Origin: an uncultured delta proteobacterium
GTDB taxonomy: Bacteria > Desulfobacterota > Desulfobulbia > Desulfobulbales > Desulfocapsaceae
Reading direction: 5' to 3'
Length of the DNA stretch: 64,000 nucleotides
Assembly: GCA_903901335.1 (NCBI GenBank)
Contig: CAIUQR010000138.1
Span: 1 to 64,000, forward strand
Positions 42,099 through 51,288 of the stretch are shown in pieces. Made by a program: the position numbers and the translations under genes. How positions within the stretch are numbered: the first letter of the stretch is position 1; the number at the start of each line of letters is the position of its first letter. The notes below the pieces were generated by a model that was not told where the DNA came from, did no database searches, and saw only the letters and a list, made by a program, of their open reading frames with translations.

Positions 42099-42956
42099 AT
42101 GGGACAGGCAACCACACATATTCTTTCAGAGCACACAGCATCCGGCATGTCCGACAGCCTCTTGAGTGCACAGGAAAAGAATAAAACACCTTATATTCTC
42201 GTGGTAACCAGAAACGGCCACATGGCCGAACCGGTTATGGATTATGCTCTTGATGTTGCCGATCGCTTAAGATACTCAATTCTTGCCGCACACATAAACA
42301 CTCTCCCTTATTTCTGTGATGGTGGGAAAAGAAGCAGACTTTTCACTTCATCCATGCAGGAGAGCTCCATACTCTTCAAAAGCAGAGGGGATGCCAGGTC
42401 AGTTCACGTCGAGCATATCGGTGCATCAGGGAAAATCGGCGGGATTGTGAAAAGATTATGCCATTCGGAAAAACATATTGAATTCGTCGTTATTGATCAA
42501 GGAATCAATGTGAAAGAGGTCAGTTCTCAATCTCCCGTTCCCGTATTCAGCGTCATTTATACCCATGCAAAGGCAGGTCGCAATAACAAGACCAATCATA
42601 ACAGAATATTTTATGAAGGAGTATTTCCTATGTCCGCAACTACAAGCATTAAACGACATGTAAAAAATTGTTTGGTCTTTGGCGCTCTTACTGCCGGATT
42701 GTATGCATCTGTCTTCACCCACCAGGACCTCGTCATGAAGTATTTTACCAAAGGTGGAGTGTATGCCCTTCTTCCAGTAGCTGTTGTCTTTGCCGTCTCC
42801 TATTTCCATGGCAATTTTACGAGTTCTTTCTGGTCGGTTCTTGGCATTGAAGGTTCAAAAGCCACAGCAACCAAGAAAGCAGATATCCGAAAGGATGCGC
42901 CTGCTTCTGTCGATATCAGAAAAGATACCAGGCCTCGCGTTCAGGTAAATGTTTGA
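42099..42956 (+). CDS. Universal-stress-like domain fused in frame to a small membrane protein
   Basis: 285 residues from ATG 42099 (AAAAGAG upstream). Residues 30-160 look like a universal stress protein core (Y-I-L-V-V-T-R-N-G-H, then A-E-P-V-M-D-Y-A-L-D-V-A, F-V-V-I-D-Q-G) without the ATP-binding G-x-x-G-S signature. From residue 178 the protein is a small membrane domain: K-R-H-V-K-N-C-L-V-F-G-A-L-T-A-G, then Y-A-L-L-P-V-A-V-V-F-A-V, and a basic tail. An internal ATG at 42630 has AAGGAG eight bases upstream and could start the second part as a separate 108-residue protein. Confidence 0.6.
   Translation: MGQATTHILSEHTASGMSDSLLSAQEKNKTPYILVVTRNGHMAEPVMDYALDVADRLRYSILAAHINTLPYFCDGGKRSRLFTSSMQESSILFKSRGDARSVHVEHIGASGKIGGIVKRLCHSEKHIEFVVIDQGINVKEVSSQSPVPVFSVIYTHAKAGRNNKTNHNRIFYEGVFPMSATTSIKRHVKNCLVFGALTAGLYASVFTHQDLVMKYFTKGGVYALLPVAVVFAVSYFHGNFTSSFWSVLGIEGSKATATKKADIRKDAPASVDIRKDTRPRVQVNV
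42630..42956 (+). CDS. Possible separate membrane protein initiated inside the USP-like gene
   Basis: In-frame ATG 42630 with a well-placed AAGGAG begins M-S-A-T-T-S-I-K-R-H-V-K-N-C and gives 108 residues with two hydrophobic segments. It coincides with the domain boundary of the fusion ORF. Two readings are possible: ancestral two genes fused by loss of a stop, or dual translation. Confidence 0.4.
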   Translation: MSATTSIKRHVKNCLVFGALTAGLYASVFTHQDLVMKYFTKGGVYALLPVAVVFAVSYFHGNFTSSFWSVLGIEGSKATATKKADIRKDAPASVDIRKDTRPRVQVNV

Positions 42957-42984
42957 TTTTTGCTGAGCATCAAGGCGTCAAGAC

Positions 42985-43011
42985 GGGGAGTTCACTACAT
43001 GTGAACTCCCC
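42985..43011. terminator. Perfect 11-bp hairpin between the USP-like and small membrane genes
   Basis: GGGGAGTTCAC and GTGAACTCCCC flank TACAT. No T-run follows, and a ribosome site (AAGGAGG) lies directly after it, so it may be a processing or attenuation structure rather than a full terminator. Confidence 0.5.
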
Positions 43012-43029
43012 TAACAAGGAGGTTGGATT

Positions 43030-43329
43030 ATGGAACTGACTCAAGTATTTACATTCATGGTGTTAGGTATATGCGCTACCGATCTGGTATGGATGGCAAG
43101 CGCACAGATCACTCACTGGTTGGATGTCCGAAAAACCAGTCGGCCCCAGAATGCGGCCACCAATCAAAAAACTGTTCAGCAACGAAATGATTGGTATGTC
43201 TTTTTTAGCTATTCTGCACTTGTCGGGTCAGATCAGGTTAAGAAGGGCACTGCTTCCGTTAAAGAAAACAAAACCCAGAAGTCGCTGGAAAACCCGCGTC
43301 CGCAGAGAAGACCGCGCGCTCGCTTATAA
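43030..43329 (+). CDS. Small membrane-anchored hypothetical protein
   Basis: 99 residues with AAGGAGG upstream of ATG 43030. One hydrophobic helix (F-T-F-M-V-L-G-I-C-A-T-D-L-V-W-M-A) is followed by a basic, polar tail (R-P-Q-R-R-P-R-A-R). It follows the USP-like/membrane gene and may work with it. I do not recognise the family. Confidence 0.55.
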   Translation: MELTQVFTFMVLGICATDLVWMASAQITHWLDVRKTSRPQNAATNQKTVQQRNDWYVFFSYSALVGSDQVKKGTASVKENKTQKSLENPRPQRRPRARL

Positions 43330-43595
43330 TCACTCGAATCGTCTCCATTAAGGGAGAGTACAGCAGGGGAGAGGTCAATGAGATGATTTTTGGCAATGTA
43401 AAGAGAATGCTCGACACGTTCGATTAATATTTCCTGAGTGTTAAAGCTCGCGGATAATGACAAGCGTTAATATTGCCATTTCCAAGATATATATATAATA
43501 TAATTTCGAAAACTTAATGTTTCTACTATTGCCCTAAAGGGCGAGGAAGCTCTCCACCCTTTCAGGTTATTTCTGAAGCTGTGAGGTAAAGTTCG

Positions 43596-44375
43596 GCAGA
43601 TCTGCTCTGATTAAGGCCTCGCGAAATATGGTGCGAATGGGCGTGGCATTGCCCCAGAGCTTCTCGTCCAGGAGATAGGAAGGACAGCCAATGCCAAGCG
43701 CGACGGGTCGGCGGTACCTTATCTGGACTTCCCGGACATCCTCGAAGTCGCTGCCGCCGCCTACGAAGAAGATGGCAAAAAAGACGACAACCTGATTGAG
43801 GTATAGTGACTTGTCCGATTTTGAGCTATTTTGGCGCGATGGCAGCGAAGGTGCACCCATGGAAAGGGTTTCTAACCGCACAATGTTGATTGACGTGTAC
43901 TACGCGATGCCGGTCCTGAAGAATTGGTGGCTTATCTCGTCATTGAACGACTCTACAAGGAAATGGCGACCCTGCCCGACAGCCCTGTGACCGTGGGGCG
44001 GCGGACGATTCGATACATTCTGGTTATTGATGAGGCTCATAACTTCCTCGGCCAGAAAGATATGTTCCTTCAGCGCATTATCCGCGAGGGCCGCTCGAAA
44101 GGCGTTGTGGTTTTCTTCGCGAGCCAGTCTCCCAATGACTACCAGCAGAAATTTTTTAACTTCCAAAAACTGCTGGAGTTCGCCTACATTTTCCAGTGCG
44201 ATGGTGTGGGAGCTGGCGCTGTGCAGGACATCCTTGGTTGTAGCTCCAAGACGGCAAAAGACCTACAGACTGAGATTTCGCGATTGGAGCCGTGGCAGGT
44301 CTCATAGCGCGTAGCCCGGAGAAGACCGAGGAATTCGTGAAGTTCAAGGCTGAGGCATTCTACAAGAGTTATTGA
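43596..44375 (+). pseudogene. Decayed P-loop ATPase, HerA/FtsK- or Dpt-type (possible defence gene)
   Basis: Pieces in three frames: I-K-A-S-R-N-M-V-R-M-G-V-A-L-P, a fragment with V-P-Y-L-D-F-P-D-I-L-E-V, T-M-L-I-D-V-Y-Y-A, then the long frame 43924-44307 with Walker-B-like Y-I-L-V-I-D-E-A-H-N-F-L, E-G-R-S-K-G-V-V-V-F-F-A-S-Q-S-P, and after a last shift F-V-K-F-K-A-E-A-F-Y-K-S-Y ending at TGA 44373. The DEAH and S-Q-S-P motifs place it with HerA/FtsK-like conjugation, phosphorothioation-restriction or phage ATPases. At least three frameshifts make it dead. It sits on the inner side of the integrase. Confidence 0.65.
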
Positions 44376-44698
44376 ACTATCAGGAGATCCCTTCCCTCCA
44401 GATAAGGGCTAGTTTGAAAATTTCTCGGCTTATTTTGTGCGAAGGAGGGAGAAGGGATAAACTTATTGTAGCAATATGACCGGTTGGAAGAACGTGCAGT
44501 AAACCAGAAAACACGGTATTAAATTGGGTATTGAATGAATTAGTGTATTAAAAAATACATAGATATTAAGCAACTAACCTAATGATAATGTTCCCATGCA
44601 CCCGTAAGACCAAGACATTCGCCTGGACTGAATTTTCAGTACAAAGAAGCGAACTGTCGCTGTCCAGAACTCTCTAATAAAATTAAATGGGTCGGATG
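44376..44698. other. 323-bp non-coding tail between ATPase remnant and integrase
   Basis: No ORF with protein character. An imperfect inverted repeat, ATCCCTTCCCTCC (44387-44399) against GGAGGGAGAAGGGAT (44444-44458, two-base bulge), is the only clear structure. The AT-rich part near 44540 could hold the island's own sites. Confidence 0.35.
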
Positions 44699-45922
44699 TT
44701 ATCCAGCCGCTTTCAGGAATGGAATTATTTTTGACCCTACCTTGAGTTGGTCGAGATGATCCGCCCACCACTGCAACATCTCTCGCCGCCCTTCAAGATA
44801 TTCGGCTCGGTGATATGCTTTCCTGACCTTGTTTTGCTCAACATGGGCAAGGCATCGCTCAATGACATCGGCATCAAAGCCCTTTTCGTTCAAGATTGTT
44901 GAGGCTAAGGCACGGAATCCATGAACACAAGCTTGGCCGTGGTATCCCAGCCGGTACATGGCATACAAGAGGGTGTTTTCGGAGAAGGGTTTGTTTCGGT
45001 TATTCCGGCCAGGAAACAAAAGTTCCTGTCCACCAGAAAACCCCTTGATTTGTTCAAGGATCGCCAATGCCTGGTTACTTAAAATGACAATGTGGGGAGC
45101 TTTCATCTTCATCCGCTCTCCCGGTATTTTCCATTCACGCTGGGCAAGGTCGAACTCTTCCCATCTCGCGCCTCGAACCTCTCCTGTTCTACAGAGGGTT
45201 AGAATTAAAAGTTCAAGGGCCAGCTTCGTTAATGGCTCTCCGTTATAATTTTTTAGACGGTTGAAAAACTCCGGGATTTCATGAGGGGCCAGCATAGCGC
45301 GGTGGGTGACAGCTCTTGACTTCAAAATACCACGCATATCGCTAGCCGGGCTAGAAACTAATCGGCCTGAATGGAGGCAATAGCGGAAGATGGCCGCTAT
45401 CCACTGCAATACTTTTGAGGCAGTCTCTCCTGCACCACGGTCTTCTATGGCACGAATAACATTGACTAGGATCGGTATTGTAATTTCGTCGATTGGGGTC
45501 TTGCCTATTGTCGGAAGAACATCTTTTTCAAAAGAACGCCAGATCCTCTTGGCATGTGTTTCGGATATTCTTTCATCTTGGCGGTCGAGCCATTCCCTAG
45601 CTACAACGATAAACGATTCCGTTTTCGAGACAGCAATTTCTTTTAGTTGCTTTTTTTCGATAGCGGGATCTATTCCACCGGCGACTTGTTTTCGGGATAC
45701 TTCTCTTTTCAGGCGGGCTTCTTTTAGGGATATCTCAGGATATGTCCCCAAGGCTATCCTTTTTTCGAGGCCATTGAAACGATATTTGAAGCGCCAGAGT
45801 TTGCCGCCGGTTGATTTCACCAGGAGCATGAGACCGCCTCCGTCGTATAAGGTATAGTCCTTGGCGGTAGGTTTGGCGTTTTTAACATTGGCCTCTGATA
45901 GCGGCGCAATCCGTTTAGGCAT
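44699..45922 (-). CDS. P4-type tyrosine recombinase (integrase)
   Basis: 407 residues from ATG 45920-45922 (M-P-K-R-I-A-P-L-S-E-A-N-V-K-N-A-K-P). The N-terminal DUF4102 arm-binding domain (Y-D-G-G-G-L-M-L-L-V) is followed by the core and the catalytic set: R in C-R-T-G-E-V-R, H-x-x-R in H-G-F-R-A, H in C-L-A-H-V and Tyr in R-A-E-Y-L-E-G-R. This family inserts islands at tRNA 3' ends. The gene lies 180 bases from the 3' end of tRNA-Leu, past a terminator, so it marks one edge of an integrated element. Confidence 0.92.
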   Translation of the reverse strand: MPKRIAPLSEANVKNAKPTAKDYTLYDGGGLMLLVKSTGGKLWRFKYRFNGLEKRIALGTYPEISLKEARLKREVSRKQVAGGIDPAIEKKQLKEIAVSKTESFIVVAREWLDRQDERISETHAKRIWRSFEKDVLPTIGKTPIDEITIPILVNVIRAIEDRGAGETASKVLQWIAAIFRYCLHSGRLVSSPASDMRGILKSRAVTHRAMLAPHEIPEFFNRLKNYNGEPLTKLALELLILTLCRTGEVRGARWEEFDLAQREWKIPGERMKMKAPHIVILSNQALAILEQIKGFSGGQELLFPGRNNRNKPFSENTLLYAMYRLGYHGQACVHGFRALASTILNEKGFDADVIERCLAHVEQNKVRKAYHRAEYLEGRREMLQWWADHLDQLKVGSKIIPFLKAAG

Positions 45923-46044
45923 GGGGGTTGGCTCCGTTTTTGGGGATACGCAATTTTGGGGCTTGGGGATATGACCCCAAAAATATCCCCAAAAGTTCAG
46001 GATTCCAGCGTACCAAAACGGACGTTCTAGGACAATAAAAAAAG

Positions 46045-46071
46045 AAAAGGCCCAGAAAAACTGGGCCTTTT
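46045..46071 (-). terminator. Terminator of the gap-secG-tRNA-Leu unit
   Basis: AAAAGGCCCAG and CTGGGCCTTTT form a perfect 11-bp stem with a 5-base loop, followed on the minus strand by TTCTTTTTTTATT. It lies 32 bases past the tRNA CCA. Confidence 0.9.
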
Positions 46072-46102
46072 GGACTGCAACGAACTTTATCGAATATAAG
46101 GA

Positions 46103-46188
46103 TGGTGCCGAAGGCGAGACTCGAACTCGCACGACCGTGGGCCGCTACCCCCTCAAGATAGTGTGTCTACCAATTCCACCACTTCGGC
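46103..46188 (-). tRNA. tRNA-Leu (GAG anticodon), CCA encoded
   Basis: Minus strand begins GCCGAAGTGGTGGAA. It has a D-loop with GGTAGACAC, anticodon loop C-T-T-G-A-G-G-G (anticodon GAG), a class II variable arm, T-loop GTTCGAGTC and acceptor 3' end CTTCGGC-A-CCA. The 7-bp acceptor pairs perfectly. Its 3' end faces the integrase, making it the likely attB/attL site. It is the last element of the gap-secG unit. Confidence 0.93.
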
Positions 46189-46218
46189 ACGCAAGGATAT
46201 GTATTTTCTGAAGACGCT

Positions 46219-46572
46219 TTATTTGGCCTTTGTTTCCTCCGGCTTGTCGGCAGGTGCCGGGATAACGGCTTCTTTTGGTTCAACTGTTTTTTCGACCTCG
46301 ACGGACTGTTTTTTCTTCAATTCGTTCATTACCGATCCGGTACTGGTGCTGGAAGAAAAATACGCCAATGTTACCGACGTCAACATGAAAATAATCGCAG
46401 CGAAGGTCGTTATCTTATTCAAGAGCGGGAGCGGTCCTTCCGTCCCGAACAAGGTCTGACTGGAGCCACCGAAGGTCGCTCCGACATCCGCACCCTTACC
46501 ATGCTGCAACAGCACGATAACGATCAGAAAAAGACAGACAATGACATGTATTACTATAAGTAGTGTAACCAT
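46219..46572 (-). CDS. secG: Preprotein translocase subunit SecG
   Basis: 117 residues. Two transmembrane helices (L-L-I-V-I-H-V-I-V-C-L-F-L-I and I-T-T-F-A-A-I-I-F-M-L-T-S) flank the Q-H-G-K-G-A-D-V-G-A-T-F-G-G-S motif of SecG, with an acidic/basic C-terminal tail longer than usual. Inner-membrane partner of SecYE. It lies 22 bases after tpiA, a common order in this phylum (pgk-tpiA-secG-tRNA-Leu). Confidence 0.95.
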   Translation of the reverse strand: MVTLLIVIHVIVCLFLIVIVLLQHGKGADVGATFGGSSQTLFGTEGPLPLLNKITTFAAIIFMLTSVTLAYFSSSTSTGSVMNELKKKQSVEVEKTVEPKEAVIPAPADKPEETKAK

Positions 46573-46594
46573 TCAGGAGTGCGTCCTACCTGAT

Positions 46595-47350
46595 TCATCG
46601 AAAATGTATAATTCGCCCGAATGACTCTGCGTCCAAGGCCGCACCGCCAACCAGAGCACCATCTATGTCCTGTTGAGCCATCAGGGCATCAACATTATCC
46701 TGCTTAACCGAGCCACCATACAATATTCTCAATTGCTCGGCAATGGTTTTTTCATACATGGTTTCAATAAGCTTCCGGATGAAGGCATGAACCTCCTGAG
46801 CCTGTTCCTTGCCGGCGGTTTTTCCGGTTCCGATAGCCCAGACCGGCTCATAGGCAATCACGACCTTGCCCATCCGGGCGGCATCGACACCTGCCAGTCC
46901 GTTGCGGACCTGTCCCTCGACAACCGCAAATGTCCTGTCTTCTTCACGCTCTTTCAGGGTTTCTCCAACGCAGAGGATGGTCAGAAGGTCGAATTTCAGT
47001 GCCCCGCAGACCCGTTTGTTGATCAAGGTGTCATCTTCATGAAAGATCTGGCGTCGTTCTGAATGACCGACAATGGCGGCGGAGCCGCCAGCATCCCTCA
47101 CCATCGCAGGCGAGATCTCCCCGGTAAAGGCCCCTTTTTCTTCCCAGCAGACATTCTGAGAACCCACTATGACCGGACTGTCCCTGATGACATGCGACAC
47201 CTCGCTCAGCACTGTGAAGGGTGGCGCAAGCAGGACATCACGATCGGGGACGTCGGCACAAAGTCTGGCAATATCGGCCGCCAGATGACAGGCATCCATG
47301 ACCGTGGTGTGCATCTTCCAGTTTCCCGCAATCAACGCTCTTCTAGTCAT
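46595..47350 (-). CDS. tpiA: Triosephosphate isomerase
   Basis: 251 residues, the normal length. It has A-G-N-W-K-M-H at the N-terminus, catalytic His in V-G-H-S-E-R-R, catalytic Glu in Y-E-P-V-W-A-I-G-T-G-K-T-A and the phosphate loop Y-G-G-S-V-K. It interconverts GAP and DHAP. It lies 15 bases after pgk. Confidence 0.97.
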   Translation of the reverse strand: MTRRALIAGNWKMHTTVMDACHLAADIARLCADVPDRDVLLAPPFTVLSEVSHVIRDSPVIVGSQNVCWEEKGAFTGEISPAMVRDAGGSAAIVGHSERRQIFHEDDTLINKRVCGALKFDLLTILCVGETLKEREEDRTFAVVEGQVRNGLAGVDAARMGKVVIAYEPVWAIGTGKTAGKEQAQEVHAFIRKLIETMYEKTIAEQLRILYGGSVKQDNVDALMAQQDIDGALVGGAALDAESFGRIIHFR

Positions 47351-47365
47351 TGTCAGTCTCCCGAA

Positions 47366-48541
47366 TCAGTCCAGGGCGGCAACGCCCGGCAGGGTTTTCC
47401 CTTCCATCAACTCAAGGAAAGCCCCTCCCCCCGTCGACATATAGGAGATATTTTTTTCCTCTCCCGATTTCTTCACTGCTGCATTTGAATCGCCGCCCCC
47501 GATGATTGAAAGGGCGTGCGAGGAGGCAACCGCCCGGCACATCGCCATCGTGCCGCGGGCAAAGGCATCCATCTCGAAGGCGCCCATCGGGCCGTTCCAG
47601 ACAATGGTGCGGGCATCGGCCAGGGCCTCCTGAAAGTAGATAACCGTTGCCGGCCCGATATCGAGCGCCATCCAGTTTTTGGGGATATCCCTGAAGGTGA
47701 CGTTTTTTACCACCGCGTCCGGTGAAAAACTGTCGGCTGCGACAAAATCAACCGGCAGATACAGCCTGACGCCTTTCTTCTCCGCTGCTTTCAGAAATTT
47801 TTTCGCGGTCTCAAGGAGGTCTTCCTCGACCTTGGAGGCGCCGACATCGACCCCCATGCTCTTCAGAAAGGTGTTGGCCATGGCCCCGCCGATGATCATG
47901 CAATCAACCCGGTCCAGCATATTTTCCAGAGCCCCGAGTTTGGAGGACACCTTGGCTCCGCCGACAAGGGCCACCAGGGGGCGAATCGGCTCATCCATCG
48001 ATTTATGAAAATATTCCATTTCCGTCTGCAGAAGAAAGCCGGCGGCCTTCTCCTGCACGCATTCGGTAATCCCGACAACGGATGCATGGGCCCTGTGTGA
48101 AGCGGCAAAGGCATCATTGACATAGACATCGGCCAGACGGGCAAGTTTTTCAGCAAATCCCCGCTCATTTTCCGTCTCTTCCTTATGAAAACGCAGATTC
48201 TCGAGGAGAACCACCTCACCTTTACGCATATCGGCGACGATGGCCTCCACCTCCTCGCCGATACAATCGGGGGCCAGGCGCACTTTACAATCAAGAAGCC
48301 CTTGCAGATGCGCGGCAACAGGAGCAAGGCTGAAGGCCTCAACCCTTTTTCCTTTTGGTCTGCCCATATGGGAACATAAAATCAGCTTCCCTTTATTTTT
48401 CAATATATACCTGATAGTCGGCAGGGCTGTGCGTATCCGGATATCATCGGTAATGTTGCCGTGTTCATCCATCGGCACATTGAAATCGACACGTACCAAA
48501 ACCCGTTTGTCATGCAGGTTAAGATCCCGAAGAGTTTTCAT
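47366..48541 (-). CDS. pgk: Phosphoglycerate kinase
   Basis: 391 residues. It has R-V-D-F-N-V-P near the N-terminus, C-S-H-M-G-R-P-K-G, the hinge/nucleotide motif G-G-A-K-V-S-S-K, and I-G-G-G-D-S-N-A-A-V (a common variant of G-G-G-D-T/S). It transfers phosphate between 1,3-bisphosphoglycerate and ADP. It sits between rimI and tpiA. Confidence 0.97.
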   Translation of the reverse strand: MKTLRDLNLHDKRVLVRVDFNVPMDEHGNITDDIRIRTALPTIRYILKNKGKLILCSHMGRPKGKRVEAFSLAPVAAHLQGLLDCKVRLAPDCIGEEVEAIVADMRKGEVVLLENLRFHKEETENERGFAEKLARLADVYVNDAFAASHRAHASVVGITECVQEKAAGFLLQTEMEYFHKSMDEPIRPLVALVGGAKVSSKLGALENMLDRVDCMIIGGAMANTFLKSMGVDVGASKVEEDLLETAKKFLKAAEKKGVRLYLPVDFVAADSFSPDAVVKNVTFRDIPKNWMALDIGPATVIYFQEALADARTIVWNGPMGAFEMDAFARGTMAMCRAVASSHALSIIGGGDSNAAVKKSGEEKNISYMSTGGGAFLELMEGKTLPGVAALD

Positions 48542-48576
48542 AATGAAGATCTCCGCTGAAAGGCAGAATTGATTTT

Positions 48577-49014
48577 TTAAAGAAAGGATTTCCTCAAGAG
48601 TAACGCATCGTCTTGAGGGCTGCTGTAGTATTTTTTCCGGCAGCCGATTGACCCGTATCCGAGATTTTCATACAGACTGATCGCCTGGGTGTTTGCCGCT
48701 CGGACTTCCAGTAAGAGTGCGTCACAACCTTTTTCCCGGCAAAGCGCCTCAAACCGGAGAAGCAGGGCCGCGCCAAGCCCGCGCCGTCGCTGTGCTGGGC
48801 CAACCGCGATCTTCAGGAGTTCAGCCTCTGCTGCTGCAATCCCGCAGCACCAGCCGAGAACCGATCCGTCCTCATCGCCGACCGCAACCAGTTGCAGCCC
48901 CAGCGGTCGCTCCAGTTCTGCAGCTATGAGTGAAGCCGACCAGGGTGAGGGAGAGGCCTGCTCAATGGCGGCAATCTTTTCCACATCATCATGATGCATG
49001 GGCCGGATGCCCAC
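48577..49014 (-). CDS. rimI: Ribosomal-protein-alanine N-acetyltransferase, RimI type
   Basis: 145 residues from GTG 49012-49014, just after the gap stop; a start within gap at 49038 is possible but lacks support. GNAT fold: I-R-P-M-H-H-D-D at the N-terminus, acetyl-CoA motif R-R-R-G-L-G-A-A-L-L, L-L-E-V-R-A-A-N-T-Q-A and Y-E-N-L-G-Y. RimI acetylates ribosomal protein S18 or related N-termini. It lies between gap and pgk. Confidence 0.85.
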   Translation of the reverse strand: MGIRPMHHDDVEKIAAIEQASPSPWSASLIAAELERPLGLQLVAVGDEDGSVLGWCCGIAAAEAELLKIAVGPAQRRRGLGAALLLRFEALCREKGCDALLLEVRAANTQAISLYENLGYGSIGCRKKYYSSPQDDALLLRKSFL

Positions 49015-49018
49015 GGTT

Positions 49019-50239
49019 TTATACCATCTTACCTGCAACCTGGACGGTCAGATCGCCAAGCATATTTGTGTAACTGCCCAGTTCATTGTCATACCAGCCA
49101 TAGATAACTGCCTGGGTGACCGGAACCTCCAGGATAGGATTCACATCCGCTGCGAGTCTGCTCCCGGCCAGTGTCTTGTTCAGATTGACCTGTATGGAAG
49201 CTGTCCGGGTATGGGTCTCCGTGCCTTCGATCACTGTCGCCGCCTGGGGAACACCGATAATATCCGACGAGACATTCTGCTCTTCGCTATAGACCAGGTA
49301 TTTGTTGTTATTGGCAAATTCCCGATAAATAGAGTTGAGGTAATCCCTCTTGATCGGCGTTTCATAATCATCCTGGAGATTCAGGACCAGAACGATGAGC
49401 GATCCTGTCGAGGTCGGGATGCGGACGGACTCAGCAATAAAACCAATGGATTTCATCTCCGGTATGACCAGAACAAGGGCCTTGGCTGCCCCGGTTGTCG
49501 TCAGGATGATGTTATTCAGGATTGATCGGTTCTTCCTCATATCGGCTGCCCCGGATCCGGGCAACCGGTCGAGGACCTGCTGGCTGCCGGTAGCGGCATG
49601 GACCGTCACCATCGAGGCACTAAGAAAATTTTCCGCACCGATGGTCTCCATCAGCGGCTTGATCATATAGGACAGACAGGTGGTTGTACAGGAGGCCGCA
49701 GAAATAAGAGAGTGTTTTGACGGATCATAATCTTCGTCATTGATACCCATTACCGTTGTGACGGCGTCCTTGGGCATCTCCAGCCCCTTGGATTTTATCT
49801 TGAAAGGTGCAGAGAGAACCACCTTTTCGGCACCGGCCTGGAGATGTCCGCGCAGAGCACCTTTTGCTGCATCGGTGTCCGTTGTCGGATCATTGAAGAC
49901 ACCGGTTGTATCGACAACCAGCTTGACGTCATTTTCCTGCCAGGGAATATCCTTCGGATTACGCGCTGTCCGTAAGATGGTGACCGGAACCCCGTTGATG
50001 CGCATGGTCCCCGTCTCATTATTCAGCTCCTCAATAACCCTTCCGCCCCTGTGTCCATGCAGATAGGTGCTCAGACGACCGTATGAAGAATCGCGTTCAA
50101 TGGCTGCTGCCAGATGCTCAAGGTTTTTTCCGACTTCCCGGCCGATATTGGCGACGATTCCGGAAAAATGCTTCCTTGAAACATGGTGCCACATGGACAG
50201 CTTTCCAATCCGGCCCAGACCGTTGATACCTAATTTCAT
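49019..50239 (-). CDS. gap: Glyceraldehyde-3-phosphate dehydrogenase, long form
   Basis: 406 residues, about 70 longer than classical GAPDH. N-terminal G-I-N-G-L-G-R-I-G-K binds NAD, catalytic Cys lies in S-A-A-S-C-T-T-T-C-L, and the C-terminal W-Y-D-N-E-L-G-S-Y is canonical. Extra length lies in the N-terminal domain (G-R-E-V-G-K-N-L-E-H-L and Y-L-H-G-H-R). Such long GAPDHs occur in several anaerobes. AAGGAGATG precedes the ATG at 50239. It heads the gap-rimI-pgk-tpiA-secG-tRNA unit. Confidence 0.92.
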   Translation of the reverse strand: MKLGINGLGRIGKLSMWHHVSRKHFSGIVANIGREVGKNLEHLAAAIERDSSYGRLSTYLHGHRGGRVIEELNNETGTMRINGVPVTILRTARNPKDIPWQENDVKLVVDTTGVFNDPTTDTDAAKGALRGHLQAGAEKVVLSAPFKIKSKGLEMPKDAVTTVMGINDEDYDPSKHSLISAASCTTTCLSYMIKPLMETIGAENFLSASMVTVHAATGSQQVLDRLPGSGAADMRKNRSILNNIILTTTGAAKALVLVIPEMKSIGFIAESVRIPTSTGSLIVLVLNLQDDYETPIKRDYLNSIYREFANNNKYLVYSEEQNVSSDIIGVPQAATVIEGTETHTRTASIQVNLNKTLAGSRLAADVNPILEVPVTQAVIYGWYDNELGSYTNMLGDLTVQVAGKMV

Positions 50240-50572
50240 AGCAATACATCTCCTTTCTTTGTAGAATAGGGGCTCTATTTAATGCAAAATGTGCTTGTTT
50301 GCAGAAAAAAGCAACCATGACATTTGGATGTAACTAAGCAGGCTCAGGGAACGAGTAGATTTTATCACCGGTATCGGTATTATGCAAATTAATTATTTTA
50401 ACGTTAGTCGTCGATTATCTTAAAAATCCACTTCGATTAAGCATGATTTTTTCAAGAGCCGCCGGCCCTTCAGAATTCTTCTAAAGCGCTAAATGTTTTC
50501 CGGCAGATGTCTGAATTCCGGCTCAATGTCCTCCTGCCCGGATTCTTGAGGTCATGTATATCTTTTCAGATT
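50240..50572. other. Divergent intergenic region between gap and queC
   Basis: Holds the gap ribosome site and, by position, both promoters. A region near 50390-50430 is AT-rich, with no clear -35/-10 pair or hairpin I can defend. Confidence 0.3.
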
Positions 50573-51274
50573 ATGAATCAGAATAACGTATCACAACCAA
50601 AGGCAGTTGTTCTCCTGAGCGGAGGACTCGATTCGACAACGACTCTGGCCATTGCCAGGTCAGAAGGGTATGACTGCTTCTGTCTCAGCTTCCATTACGG
50701 ACAGCGGCAATCTATTGAACTCGAGCGAGCCGCTCAGGTTGCCAAGGCCTTTTCGGTACGCAGGCATCTGGTGCTCCGGCTCGATCTTGACAAGATCGGC
50801 GGCTCGGCGCTGACGGACGATATCGAGGTTCCGAAAGGTCAGGATATCAATCATCCCGGCAAGGACATTCCCGTCACCTATGTCCCTGCCCGGAATACTA
50901 TTCTCCTGGCACATGCCATTGCCTGGGCCGAGGTCCTCGGGGCCGCCGATATCTTCATCGGTGTGAATGCGGTTGACTATTCCGGTTATCCCGACTGTCG
51001 GCCCGAATTCCTGGAGGCCTTTGCCCGGATGGCAAATCTGGGAACACGAGCAGGGATTACGGGAGCGTCCGTTTTTGCCATCCGGGCACCCCTTCTCTAT
51101 CTGAGCAAAGGGGAAATTATCCGCAAGGGGATTGCCTTGGGGGTGGATTACGGCATGACCCACAGCTGTTATGACCCGCAACAGGACAAGGCCTGCGGAA
51201 AATGCGATGCCTGTCTGCTGCGGCTGAAGGGGTTTGCCGATGCGGGAATCAAGGACCCCGTCAGCTATGTGTGA
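50573..51274 (+). CDS. queC: 7-cyano-7-deazaguanine synthase QueC
   Basis: 233 residues from ATG 50573. PP-loop [12 protein letters not shown] at the N-terminus; zinc site C-Y-D-P, C-G-K-C-D-A-C near the C-terminus; Y-V-P-A-R-N-T in the middle. It makes preQ0 from CDG with ATP and ammonia in queuosine synthesis. A longer frame upstream has no supporting start. It converges on pyrC. Confidence 0.95.
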   Translation: MNQNNVSQPKAVVLLSGGLDSTTTLAIARSEGYDCFCLSFHYGQRQSIELERAAQVAKAFSVRRHLVLRLDLDKIGGSALTDDIEVPKGQDINHPGKDIPVTYVPARNTILLAHAIAWAEVLGAADIFIGVNAVDYSGYPDCRPEFLEAFARMANLGTRAGITGASVFAIRAPLLYLSKGEIIRKGIALGVDYGMTHSCYDPQQDKACGKCDACLLRLKGFADAGIKDPVSYV

Positions 51275-51288
51275 AGGACGCGGGAATG

